This document shows, piece by piece, positions 26,902-35,276 of a stretch of DNA of 64,000 nucleotides. A program made the position numbers and the translations under genes. Origin of the DNA: Phycisphaerales bacterium (lineage in GTDB: Bacteria > Planctomycetota > Phycisphaerae > Phycisphaerales > UBA1924). The number at the start of each line of letters is the position of its first letter. Position 1 is the first letter of the stretch. A model generated the notes under the pieces. That model had not been told where the DNA came from, searched no databases, and saw only the letters and a program-made list of their open reading frames with translations. Location of the stretch: assembly GCA_022843045.1 (NCBI GenBank), contig JALHOJ010000012.1:1-64000 (forward strand), written 5' to 3'.

Positions 26902-27753
26902 ATGGAAAAGCTGTTTTACACCCTGGAAGAAGCCGCGCAGCGTCTTGGCAAGTCGGAGGATGATGTCCGGCAGATGGCGTCGCGTGGGCAGTTGGCGGAG
27001 TTTCGCGATCGCGATCGCCTGATGTTCAAGAAGGAACAGGTCGACCTGCTTGCGGGCGGGGGCGAGGACGAGCCGCTTCGGCTGGCGGATTCGGGCGAGC
27101 TTGAGCCGCTGGGCTTGGCCTCTTCGGGCAGCGCGGTGGGCATTACGCCAAAGAACGACGCGAAGGAAAACACCGGCACGGGCATCGCGCTGCTGGATCT
27201 CGAAGAAACCGACGACGCAGATGCGAACGCCGTGACACGTATCAGCAACGCTCCTTCCGCGCTGGTTGACCCGGGCGAAGACAAGAAGGGCAAGAGCGGC
27301 AGCGCTGGCCTGCTGGACCTGACGCGCGAGGCGGATGACACGAGCCTGGGCGCGGGGCTGCTCGAAGACGTGTACGGCTCCGAAACTGTCGCGAGCGCGA
27401 CCGCGATGGACGCGGGCGAGAACGCGGTGGGCGCGGCGGCGGATGCTGGCGGCGGCGCCCTGTTTGAGTCGCCCGCAGCGGGCGGTGGGGCTGATTTTGA
27501 AGCTGCCGCACCGGCGATGGCGGCTTACGCCGAGGCGTATGACGGGCCGGGTTCCGGGTTGGTCGGCGGCTTGGCGGTCGGCGCGGTTTTGGCGCTGATG
27601 GTGGGCATCTTCGCGATGATCGCAGCGATGACCGGCAGCGGCGGCGGCTTGGTCGATCAACTGGGCAATAACTTCATGATCATCGTCGGCGCCTGTGCGG
27701 GCGTGGCGCTGATCGCGGGTGTGCTGGGTTGGGTGCTTGGGAAGAAGGCGTAA
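26902..27753 (+). CDS. Excisionase-type HTH domain fused to membrane helices
   Basis: Protein of 283 residues. Residues 5-50 form a MerR/excisionase-like DNA-binding motif (YTLEEAAQRLGKSEDDVRQM, then GQLAEFRDRDRLMFKKEQ). A long acidic, Gly/Ala-rich, probably disordered linker follows, then two transmembrane helices near the C-terminus (GLAVGAVLALMVGIFAMIAA and NFMIIVGACAGVALIAGVLG). GGAG 7 nt upstream supports ATG 26902. This suggests a membrane-tethered DNA- or protein-binding factor. I know similar arrangements as uncharacterised planctomycete proteins. Confidence 0.75.
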   Translation: MEKLFYTLEEAAQRLGKSEDDVRQMASRGQLAEFRDRDRLMFKKEQVDLLAGGGEDEPLRLADSGELEPLGLASSGSAVGITPKNDAKENTGTGIALLDLEETDDADANAVTRISNAPSALVDPGEDKKGKSGSAGLLDLTREADDTSLGAGLLEDVYGSETVASATAMDAGENAVGAAADAGGGALFESPAAGGGADFEAAAPAMAAYAEAYDGPGSGLVGGLAVGAVLALMVGIFAMIAAMTGSGGGLVDQLGNNFMIIVGACAGVALIAGVLGWVLGKKA

Positions 27754-27754
27754 G

Positions 27755-27782
27755 CACTGGGCACTAGGCACTGGGCACTGGG
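27755..27782. repeat. CACTGGG direct-repeat string
   Basis: GCACTGGGCACTAGGCACTG and continuing repeats of the 7-nt word start at the stop of the HTH gene. This word-based repeat has no obvious inverted partner here. Confidence 0.5.
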
Positions 27783-27842
27783 AAAATGGCAACGGGGATG
27801 ACGAATCCTGGTTGCGTGTGACGGGAAATTCGTGTTCAATGT

Positions 27843-27877
27843 ACCGCCGCTGGGCTTTGCGCCCGGGGGCGGTTTTT
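27843..27877 (+). terminator. Terminator after the HTH-membrane gene
   Basis: Outer stem ACCGCC / GGCGGT (27843-27848 with 27868-27873) around an inner GGGC...GCCC pairing, followed by TTTTT. Confidence 0.7.
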
Positions 27878-27917
27878 CTTGGGGCACGGCATTCGGGATT
27901 CGGCAAGAGGACGCAGT

Positions 27918-30900
27918 ATGCAACGAGTTGCTTTGGCGGCGGTGATGGCGGGTGCGTGCGGGCTTGCGGCGGTTGCGCAGGCGCAGGTGCACTACACGTA
28001 CCTCTGGCACATGGAGCAGCCGATTTACTGGCCTGAACAGGCGCCCACGAGCGGCGTTGGCGCAGGGCCGGATCGATATGAGACGGCGTGGCAGAGCATT
28101 CAGCGCAAGGACGCGGGGGCGGTGCATCCGACGAACAACTTGCGGGAGATCTTTGGGCTTCCCGATCGCGTGGCGGGATATCAGTATCGCATGCGCGACG
28201 CGATCAATGACATCCGCTGGACGAGCGAGGGGGGCGCACAAATCAGCTACTCGGGCGGATTGGTGCGGAACATTCAGAGTCTGGGCGAGGCGGGGCAGTT
28301 GGGGTATGGAAGCAACTGGAACAGCTGGTTGCGCGAGGCGCGCGGGTGGAACATCAACGGCGTCTCGACGCGGCCTCGGGCGGACATCGTGCTGTTTGGG
28401 TTTCATCATCCGCTGATGCCGCTGATTGACAGCACGACGCTGCGGAAAGAGCTCGCGCTGTACAAGGAGGTGTATGGGGACGCGTGGGGGACAAGCGTGC
28501 CTCGCTCGCGCGGATTGTTTCCCAGCGAGATGGCGTTCAGCACGAAGATGATCGAGGCGCTGGCGGCGGAGGGTGTGGAGTGGGTGATCGTGTCGAGCGA
28601 GAAGATTTCTCGCGCATGCGCGGACTTTCCGGTGCAGTTTGGGTCGGGGGGTGTCAACACCGATCCGCCCAATCGCGCGGATCAGGTGAACCCGGCGCAG
28701 GGGGCGGGGGCGTATTTCCGGCGAAGCATCTCGCGAGGCTGTGCGCCGGCGGAGGCGGTGCCGTTTGCGATGGTGCCGCGGCGGGCGCGGTATGTGAATC
28801 CGAACACGGGTGCGATCAGCAGTGTGATCGTGGTGCCTGCGAGCCAGAGCTTGTCGTGGGAGGATGGGTACGCGCCCCTGGGGACGAGCGGGTTTGCCGC
28901 GATGAACAGCATGGCGCCCAACGGGCTTGGTGCGAATCGGCCGCTGCTGGTGATGCTGGCGCATGATGGCGACAACGCGTGGGGGGGCGGGTTCTCGTAC
29001 TACCGCGAGGCTGTGCCCAACTTCGCAAGCACGGCAAACTCGCAGGGATATGTGCCCAGCACGGTGGAGAAGTATCTTGCGGATCATCCGGTACCGGCGA
29101 ATGACTTTGTGCATGTGGAGGACGGCGCATGGGTGAATGCGGACGGGGACTTTGGCGCGCCGAGTTTTCTCAACTGGAACTGGCCGCTCGTGAACGCTTC
29201 GGGGCAGATTGATATTGAGGCCGGATGGGCCGAGGATGCTCGCAATTGGGCGGTGATCACGGCGGCGAACAACCGCGTCGTCACGGCGGAACAGATTGCG
29301 ACGCGCCCGGGCGGGCCTCAGCCGGGCGGGCTGAACAATCGGCGGATCTTGTATCCCGACAGCGCGACGACGCCGGCGGAGCGGGCGTGGCATTACTTCC
29401 TGGGCAGTCTGAACTCGGGGTACATGTACTACGGCACGGCGGAGGACTTCGAAGTGAAGCCCACGATCGCGTGCAACGAAGCGATCGAGCACGCGAGCAC
29501 GCTGCTGACGAATCTGACGCTGGATCAGACGCCGCCGACGGTGTGGGCGTTGCAGCGTTGGCCATGGAACCCCGGCAGTACCAACTTTGGCCCCGCGCAC
29601 GGATATCAGCAGCGCGCGAACAACGGGGACTTTCACATTTGGACTTTTGTGGATGACGTGTCGGGCGTGCAGAGCGTGACGCTCAAGTATCGCATTGATG
29701 CCGATGGCCAGCGGTCGCTCTCCAACACGGAGAATGAGACATACGCGGGCGGGGCGGGCGTGGGGGCGTGGGTGTCGGTGCCCATGACGATGCGCGACTT
29801 CCCGGCGGGGAATGTGTACAACAACCCGACGATCAACTTCTTTGAGATGCCGGTTGCGATCGCGGATCAGTACTGGGCGAAGCTGGAAGGGATTCGCAGC
29901 AAACTGCTGGATTACTACGTGGAGGCGGTGGACTCGCGCGGCAACATCACGCGGAGCCCAATCTCGCACGTGTGGGTGGGCGATGGCAGCGGCGCGCCCA
30001 CGGGCGGCCCGGCGGTGACGATCGCGCCGACGACGCCGGTGGCGGGGCAAAGCGTGACGATTACGTACGACCCCGCGGGGCGGGTGCTGGCGAATGCGAG
30101 TAGCGTGTGCCTGCACTGGGGCGTGAATGGGTGGCAGAATGTGCAGAGCGGCGTGGGCATGACGCAGGTTGGCGCGAATTGGCAGGTGACGATCACGCTG
30201 CCCAACAACGCGACGCAACTGAACTTTGTGTTCAACTCGTGCGGGAGCAACCCAACGTGGGATAACAACGGCGGGGCGGATTGGAACTACAGCGTGCAGG
30301 GCGGGCAGCCCACGCCCCAGTGGACGATGGACGGTGTGCGCGACGGCGCAAGCGTGGAGGTTGCCAGCAACGTATCGGGCACGATGCGCCTGTGGGCGGG
30401 GCTGATTGGCGACAATCTGTACGTCGCGACCAACGACGCGGGCGAGGGGAATGACCATTACGTGTTTGTTGCGGGGGATCCCGCCGGGGCGATGCGTGCC
30501 GCGCCTTGGGCCAAGGCGGGACAGGTGGCAAACTGGCTGGCGTTCCTGGCGGATGAGAACACGAATGACTTCGAGGGTTGGTTTGATCAGGGCAGTGGCG
30601 TCAGCGTGCAAGCGATGACGGGCGCGAACGGGGGCGTGCTGGAGGGGACGATCAATCTGCGGCAGGAACTTGGGCTGGCGGCGAATGTGCCGCTGCCTGA
30701 GTACATCACGCTGGCGGCGGCGGGATACGCGAATCCGGATGGTGGCGCACTGGCTGCCGGGATGCAGGCTCCGGTGGCGGTGCTTGCGAACGGAAACATG
30801 GAGGCGAGCGAGTTTGTGCGGGTGCGACTGTGCGAACTGACGTCGCCCACGAGTTGCCCGCCGGTTGGGCCCAATTGCAACGACATCGACGTCAACAACG

Positions 30901-31091
30901 ACTCGAGCAGCTTTGATCCGCAGGACATCGAGGCGTTCCTCAGCGTGTTCAGCGAGGGGCCGTGCGTGCCGGGCACGGCGACGTGCGATGACATCGACTT
31001 CAACAACGACGGGGCGTTGTTTGATCCGTGCGACATTGACAGTTTCCTGTTGGTGTTCGCGGAAGGGCCTTGCACGCTGTGCGGGGAGTGA
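27918..31091 (+). CDS. Secreted GH57-like glycoside hydrolase with starch-binding-like domain and dockerin tail
   Basis: Exported protein of 1057 residues; signal peptide MQRVALAAVMAGACGLAAVA. The start HYTYLWHMEQPIYWPE is typical of family GH57 (amylase/amylopullulanase) catalytic barrels, with later FGFHHPLMPL and FPSEMAFSTKM segments fitting the active-site region; I could not place the nucleophile with certainty. Near residues 710-795 a CBM25/53-like starch-binding module appears (VCLHWGVNGWQNVQSGVGMT). The tail (about 30877-31088) has two dockerin-like modules, the second with the extra-Cys variant ending PCTLCGE. AAGAGG precedes ATG 27918. Probably digests alpha-glucans outside the cell. 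Confidence 0.85.
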   Translation: MQRVALAAVMAGACGLAAVAQAQVHYTYLWHMEQPIYWPEQAPTSGVGAGPDRYETAWQSIQRKDAGAVHPTNNLREIFGLPDRVAGYQYRMRDAINDIRWTSEGGAQISYSGGLVRNIQSLGEAGQLGYGSNWNSWLREARGWNINGVSTRPRADIVLFGFHHPLMPLIDSTTLRKELALYKEVYGDAWGTSVPRSRGLFPSEMAFSTKMIEALAAEGVEWVIVSSEKISRACADFPVQFGSGGVNTDPPNRADQVNPAQGAGAYFRRSISRGCAPAEAVPFAMVPRRARYVNPNTGAISSVIVVPASQSLSWEDGYAPLGTSGFAAMNSMAPNGLGANRPLLVMLAHDGDNAWGGGFSYYREAVPNFASTANSQGYVPSTVEKYLADHPVPANDFVHVEDGAWVNADGDFGAPSFLNWNWPLVNASGQIDIEAGWAEDARNWAVITAANNRVVTAEQIATRPGGPQPGGLNNRRILYPDSATTPAERAWHYFLGSLNSGYMYYGTAEDFEVKPTIACNEAIEHASTLLTNLTLDQTPPTVWALQRWPWNPGSTNFGPAHGYQQRANNGDFHIWTFVDDVSGVQSVTLKYRIDADGQRSLSNTENETYAGGAGVGAWVSVPMTMRDFPAGNVYNNPTINFFEMPVAIADQYWAKLEGIRSKLLDYYVEAVDSRGNITRSPISHVWVGDGSGAPTGGPAVTIAPTTPVAGQSVTITYDPAGRVLANASSVCLHWGVNGWQNVQSGVGMTQVGANWQVTITLPNNATQLNFVFNSCGSNPTWDNNGGADWNYSVQGGQPTPQWTMDGVRDGASVEVASNVSGTMRLWAGLIGDNLYVATNDAGEGNDHYVFVAGDPAGAMRAAPWAKAGQVANWLAFLADENTNDFEGWFDQGSGVSVQAMTGANGGVLEGTINLRQELGLAANVPLPEYITLAAAGYANPDGGALAAGMQAPVAVLANGNMEASEFVRVRLCELTSPTSCPPVGPNCNDIDVNNDSSSFDPQDIEAFLSVFSEGPCVPGTATCDDIDFNNDGALFDPCDIDSFLLVFAEGPCTLCGE

Positions 31092-31311
31092 CCCAAATAG
31101 GCGTGGGCGTCGATCTCGCCTACAGACCACCGATAATCGCGGAAGCCTGAATGTGGCCGCACAAATAGGCTTTGTCGAGCACGAGATCGGAGGTACGAGT
31201 CGCGAAACTGTGGTAGCATTTGGTAGGGGCTTTTCGAGGAGCGATCCTGAGTGATCGCGCCTGAGCGACACTTCAGCAGCGGAGCTGTTCTGAGTTATGG
31301 AAGGAACGCCG

Positions 31312-32124
31312 ATGAAACGTGACCATGCATCGTGCCAAGTGCGTGTGGAGAGGCGCCTGGGTGTCGCTGCTGTGCTGATGGCCGCGACCGCTGGTGCGAG
31401 CGGCCAGAATCTCGTCGTGAACGGAAACTTCGAGCAAGGCAACGTCGGTTTCCAGTCCGACTACTCGTTTTCCGCAGGCGGCAACTGTTGCGAGGGGCAG
31501 TACACGGTTCGCGGCAACGGCTCGACGTTCAACGGATCGTTCGTGAATCCACCGCCATCATCGCCTGGAAGCATGCAGATGATGGTGGTGAATGGCTCCA
31601 CAGTTTCCAACCAAAGAATCTGGTATCAGACCATCGCCGTGACGCCCGGGGTCACCTATGCATTCACTTTGCGAGGCTGCACCGCCGTCGCGGGCGGCCC
31701 CGCGGTGCTGCAGTGGCAGGTGAACGGATCGCTGATCGGCAACCCAACATCGCTGCCATCGCAGACGCAGGTGTGGGTGAACATTCGCGGCACGTGGACG
31801 GTGCCCGCGGGCGTAACCAGCATCCAGCTGGCCATTCGCAACCTCAACACGGCGACGTTCCCCAACGATTTCTATGTCGATGATCTCGCGGTGATCGAGG
31901 GTTCCGCCTGCGATTCGATTGACTTTAACAACGATGGAAGCCTGTTTGACCCGGTCGATATCGATGCGTTCCTCAGCGTGTTTGCCGAAGGGCCGTGCAT
32001 TCCCGCCGGGGCGACGTGCGGCGACATTGACTTCAACAACGACACGTCCGTGTTTGACCCGTGCGACATTGACAGTTTCCTCCTGGTGTTCTCTGAGGGG
32101 CCTTGCACAGTGTGCGGACAGTGA
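31312..32124 (+). CDS. Secreted jelly-roll (CBM-like) protein with dockerin tail
   Basis: Exported protein of 270 residues. A signal region ends near GASGQ, followed directly by LVVNGNFEQGNVGFQSDYSF, the start typical of carbohydrate-binding-module-like or PEP-CTERM choice-of-anchor jelly rolls (LVVNGNFE...). Later WYQTIAVTPGVTYAFTLRG and a final FYVDDLAVIEG complete such a domain. Two dockerin-like modules follow (about 31909-32121), the second with the extra Cys and ending PCTVCGQ. GGAAGGA precedes ATG 31312. Ligand unknown; probably a glycan-binding or structural protein. Confidence 0.8.
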   Translation: MKRDHASCQVRVERRLGVAAVLMAATAGASGQNLVVNGNFEQGNVGFQSDYSFSAGGNCCEGQYTVRGNGSTFNGSFVNPPPSSPGSMQMMVVNGSTVSNQRIWYQTIAVTPGVTYAFTLRGCTAVAGGPAVLQWQVNGSLIGNPTSLPSQTQVWVNIRGTWTVPAGVTSIQLAIRNLNTATFPNDFYVDDLAVIEGSACDSIDFNNDGSLFDPVDIDAFLSVFAEGPCIPAGATCGDIDFNNDTSVFDPCDIDSFLLVFSEGPCTVCGQ

Positions 32125-32204
32125 GCGGGGGCCCTGCTTAAAGCGAACGCCGTGCACAGGATTCCGCGGGGGCCGGCGATCTGCGGCACCAGCGTGGGTA
32201 TTTG

Positions 32205-32273
32205 TTGAGAAGTATTTCTCAATAAATCGGGCGGATGGGCTTGACGCAACTTGAGATTGAGAAGACAATCTCA
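32205..32273 (+). promoter_or_regulatory. Two hairpins in front of the pseudopilin gene
   Basis: TTGAGAA-GTAT-TTCTCAA (32205-32222) and TGAGATTG-AGAAGA-CAATCTCA (32252-32273) are perfect inverted repeats. The second ends 6 nt before ATG 32280 and would bury any ribosome binding site. They could be operators or a translational switch; the first could also terminate the upstream gene weakly. Confidence 0.5.
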
Positions 32274-32279
32274 CTGCGA

Positions 32280-33098
32280 ATGGATTCTCAGGTGCGTCCA
32301 GCCCGGGCCTTTACGCTGATCGAGCTTCTGGTCGTGATCGCTGTGATTGCGCTGCTGATTGGCATTCTGCTGCCCTCGCTGGGGAAGGCTCGCATGGCGG
32401 CCCGGCAGACGCTTTGCCTGGCGAACATCCGCAGCGTCCAGCTCGGGCAGGCGTCGTACGCGGATGACTATCGCGGGCAGTTGGCGGATGTGGGGCTGCC
32501 GCACGGATCGATTGGCGATCCGGCTCGGTCGTTTATCTACACGATGCGGGAGTACATCGGTGCGTTGCCGGAGTCGTACGACGCGACGGCGCCCGCGGCG
32601 TCGTACAGCACGCCGCCCGTGTATCGCAGTCCCGGGGACAAGAGCCGGTATCTGCTGGAGAAGGAAGGCGGCGTGGGGCCGATTGGCGGGCTGTTCCGAC
32701 GCACCAGTTATGGCATGAACAACTACCTCTCGGGCGTGTACAACCCCGGGATCAGCCGGCGCGAGCCGTGGAACCGACTGGAGAAGATCCAGGCTCCCGC
32801 GAGCACGATCCAGTTTCTGCTGATGACCGAAGAGAGCCCGCCCAGCAAGCTGTTTGAGGTGAGCGATCATCCGCACGTGGAGGGGTGGGGCAACGCGATG
32901 CAGGGCCCCGCGCTGGCGAGCGAGAACGTGTTCATCAACAAGTGGGGCGGGCCCAAGAGGAGCACCGAGGGCAAGAGCAACTACTCGTTCCTCGATGGGC
33001 ATGCGGCGTTGCTGCGGTTTGGCGATGTCTATCGGGACGAGGCGAGCAATCTGCTGGATCCGGAGTTGGTGTTTGGGAACAAGCAGATCGATCAGTAG
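32280..33098 (+). CDS. Prepilin-type (pseudopilin) protein with H-X9-DG-like end
   Basis: Protein of 272 residues with a class III prepilin signal, RAFTLIELLVVIAVIALLIG, the site for prepilin peptidase cleavage and N-methylation. The soluble domain resembles the DUF1559-like pseudopilins abundant in planctomycetes, and the late segment YSFLDGHAALLRFGDVY is the usual DGH end motif. It is assembled by or associated with a type II secretion/type IV pilus system not encoded here. ATG 32280 lies just after a strong hairpin. Confidence 0.88.
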   Translation: MDSQVRPARAFTLIELLVVIAVIALLIGILLPSLGKARMAARQTLCLANIRSVQLGQASYADDYRGQLADVGLPHGSIGDPARSFIYTMREYIGALPESYDATAPAASYSTPPVYRSPGDKSRYLLEKEGGVGPIGGLFRRTSYGMNNYLSGVYNPGISRREPWNRLEKIQAPASTIQFLLMTEESPPSKLFEVSDHPHVEGWGNAMQGPALASENVFINKWGGPKRSTEGKSNYSFLDGHAALLRFGDVYRDEASNLLDPELVFGNKQIDQ

Positions 33099-33136
33099 TG
33101 CGAAGGTGCGAATGTGGTGGCGGGTGAGGTGAAGTA

Positions 33137-33970
33137 ATGAAGACGCATTTGGGCATGGTGGTTGGTGCGGTGGCTGTGTGTGGGGCGCTCGCGGGAGTCG
33201 CTTCGGCTCAGGTGCACGAGGGGGACATCGTCCTGTCGCTTGTGGATGGGCGCATCACGACCGGCGCTGGGATTGGTGCCGCGTTCGAGCAGCGGCGGGT
33301 GTTTGCGACGCAGCTTGGCGTGTCGTTTCCGCACTTTAACGACTCGCCCGGATTTGATTGCCTGCCGGCCACGTTTCCGGTCGGCTCGCGGAACGGTTTT
33401 CGCATCCTCGATGCGCTGCGGAAGTGGGACGGCGGCGACTTTGATCAGATTCCGGTTGAACGCATGGAACTGCGGTTTGGCACGACGCTGACGCGCATCA
33501 CGCCCGAAACGCCTGGCGTGGTGGATGGCTTCACGCTGAGCGTCGGGAGCAACGGCACGTGGCACCGGCATTACGGCTACACGCTGCTCGCCCCGGCGAG
33601 CGAGGGCGTGTATCTGCTGTCGATGTCGCTCTTCAGCAACGACGCGACGATCGCAGAGAGCGAACCGTTCTGGATCGTTTTCAACGACGGCGCGACGCAG
33701 GCGGAAGCCGACGCCGCGGCGGCGTGGGCGTTGGCGAATCTTGGAGGCGGGAGCGGCGGGCCGACGTGCGACTCGATCGACTTCAACAACGACGGATCGC
33801 TCTTTGATCCAACCGACATCGATGCGTTTCTGAGCGTCTTCAGCGAGGGGCCGTGCGTGCCTGAGACGGCGACGTGCAACGACATCGACTTCAACAACGA
33901 TGGGTCGGTGTTTGATCCCATGGATATCGACGCGTTCCTGAGCGTGTTCAGCGAAGGGCCGTGTTTGTAA
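33137..33970 (+). CDS. Secreted protein with dockerin tail, paralogue of the 34106 gene
   Basis: Exported protein of 277 residues; signal peptide MKTHLGMVVGAVAVCGALAG with cleavage near ASA-Q. The body (VHEGDIVLSLVDGRITTG, FPHFNDSPGFDC, LRKWDGGDFDQIP, then GVYLLSMSLFSND and EPFWIVFNDGATQAEADAA) aligns by eye over its whole length with the protein at 34106-34765. The last 67 residues are two dockerin-like modules (about 33768-33967). GAGG precedes ATG 33137. No family name is known to me. Confidence 0.8.
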   Translation: MKTHLGMVVGAVAVCGALAGVASAQVHEGDIVLSLVDGRITTGAGIGAAFEQRRVFATQLGVSFPHFNDSPGFDCLPATFPVGSRNGFRILDALRKWDGGDFDQIPVERMELRFGTTLTRITPETPGVVDGFTLSVGSNGTWHRHYGYTLLAPASEGVYLLSMSLFSNDATIAESEPFWIVFNDGATQAEADAAAAWALANLGGGSGGPTCDSIDFNNDGSLFDPTDIDAFLSVFSEGPCVPETATCNDIDFNNDGSVFDPMDIDAFLSVFSEGPCL

Positions 33971-34105
33971 GTGTGCTGAAAGACCGAGGGCCTTGAGCCT
34001 TCGGCAACGAGCGCGGAGGAGCGCTCGATCGGGTCATGGACGAGTGAGAGTGTGTTCTGGTTCGGCCGAGGGCTTGTGCCCTGCGGTTCTTATGGGAGTG
34101 AGATC

Positions 34106-34765
34106 ATGAAGAAGACTGTGTTTGTCGTTGCGGTGGCGGGGTTGGCTGGTGTTGCGTTCGCCGAGCCGCCCGAGGGCGATGTGTTTGTCGAAGTCGTGAA
34201 CGGCGAGTTCCGCACGGGGCTGATCAGCGAAGACGGCCTCACGATCGATCGCTCGGTGCGGGTGCACTATGCGCCGCTGGGGCTGGACGTGCCCAACGAG
34301 ATCGACGAGCCGGGCTTTCAGGGCGAGGCGGGCGGACTGGGCTCGCTCGCGGAGTTCAGCTTCAGCTTCACGAAGGCGCTGCGGCAGTGGAACGGCACCG
34401 ACTTCTCGACGGTGTCGCCCCTCAGCATGAGCACGGTCTTTGGCCCCGCGAGCGCGACCACGCCCGCGACCGATGTGCTCACGCCGGGCCTCACGTTCGC
34501 GAACGAGCCCACCGGCGCGCACGACCATCCGACCTGGGTCCTCAACGCGCCGGCGACTGATGGCATCTACCTGATGGAGATCGTGTTCAGCGGCGCGGGC
34601 GTGCAGAACAGCCAGCCGGTGTGGATGCTCTTCAGCCAGAACGCCACGGCGGCGGAAGTCGACGCGGCGTACGACTGGGCGACCGCGAGCATTCCCACGC
34701 CGGGCGTGGTCGGGCTCCTGGGCGCGGCGGGTGTGCTTGTGGCCCGTCGGCGGCGGCAAGGCTGA
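34106..34765 (+). CDS. Secreted protein with PEP-CTERM-type tail, paralogue of the 33137 gene
   Basis: Exported protein of 219 residues, signal peptide MKKTVFVVAVAGLAGVAFA. The core (EGDVFVEVVNGEFRTGLI, LRQWNGTDFSTVSPL, GIYLMEIVFSGAGVQNSQPV, WMLFSQNATAAEVDAAYDWA) matches that of the preceding gene. It ends not with dockerins but with PTPGVVGLLGAAGVLVARRR, a PEP-CTERM-like sorting signal (Pro-rich motif, hydrophobic helix, Arg cluster) normally processed by an exosortase. GGGAG precedes ATG 34106. Terminator at 34811-34848. Confidence 0.85.
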   Translation: MKKTVFVVAVAGLAGVAFAEPPEGDVFVEVVNGEFRTGLISEDGLTIDRSVRVHYAPLGLDVPNEIDEPGFQGEAGGLGSLAEFSFSFTKALRQWNGTDFSTVSPLSMSTVFGPASATTPATDVLTPGLTFANEPTGAHDHPTWVLNAPATDGIYLMEIVFSGAGVQNSQPVWMLFSQNATAAEVDAAYDWATASIPTPGVVGLLGAAGVLVARRRRQG

Positions 34766-34810
34766 GATCGAACGCAGGAGTAATGTGAGGCGTGCGGGAG
34801 ACGCCATTGC

Positions 34811-34848
34811 AGCACCCGTCGGCGGAAGCCGTCGCGGGTGCTTTTTTT
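34811..34848 (+). terminator. Rho-independent terminator of the 34106 gene
   Basis: Stem AGCACCCG / CGGGTGCT (34811-34818 with 34835-34842) followed by seven T residues. Confidence 0.9.
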
Positions 34849-34902
34849 CTGCGCTATGTGAATGTGTGGCGATGCCTTGGGATTGCCCGAGGCTAAAAGA
34901 AG

Positions 34903-34975
34903 TGGAGCGGAGGAGAGTCGAACTCCCGACCTCATCATTGCGAACGATGCGCTCTACCAACTGAGCTACCGCCCC
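34903..34975 (-). tRNA. tRNA-Ala (anticodon CGC)
   Basis: Cloverleaf read on the minus strand: acceptor GGGGCGG / CCGCTCC with the G3:U70 pair that identifies alanine tRNAs, D-arm GCTCAGTTGGTAGAGC, anticodon stem-loop with loop TTCGCAA (anticodon CGC), T-arm GGGAGTTCGACTCTCC, and discriminator A. The 3' CCA is not encoded. Confidence 0.95.
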
Positions 34976-35276
34976 ATCGCGTTTGATTGTCCCACGGGCC
35001 GCCGGGCGGGTCGGGGGTGCCGAGCCGTTTGGTGGGGTGGAGGGGATGATAGCCGGGTGGGTGGGTGGAGTCTTTCTGCGATGGGCGGCAAGCGGGGGGA
35101 CGTTGTTGGGCTGCGCGGGGCGGTGGCGTCGATAACCTGAGTGGGGCGGCGGGCGTTGCGTGCCGGGGGTTGGCGTTGGCCTGTTTGCGTGGGTTGGTTT
35201 GCGTGGGTTTGGCTGCGTGCCACTTGATTTCATTCTGAACGAACTAGTCGGCCCGTGACCGACACGGAGGAACGCC
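34976..35276. other. Intergenic stretch without a recognised gene
   Basis: Divergent spacer between the tRNA and the large adhesin-like gene. It contains imperfect direct repeats of GTTTGCGTGGGTT around 35180-35215. CGGAGG lies just before ATG 35277. No promoter pair was convincing. Confidence 0.5.

Noticed and set aside
27657-31442. Very long open frame on the minus strand opposite the GH57-like gene
   Set aside because: It is Arg/His/Pro-rich, spans several real genes on the other strand and has no domain; GC-rich antisense frames of this kind also occur at 188-1867, 3929-5857, 25891-27906 and 58054-60987.
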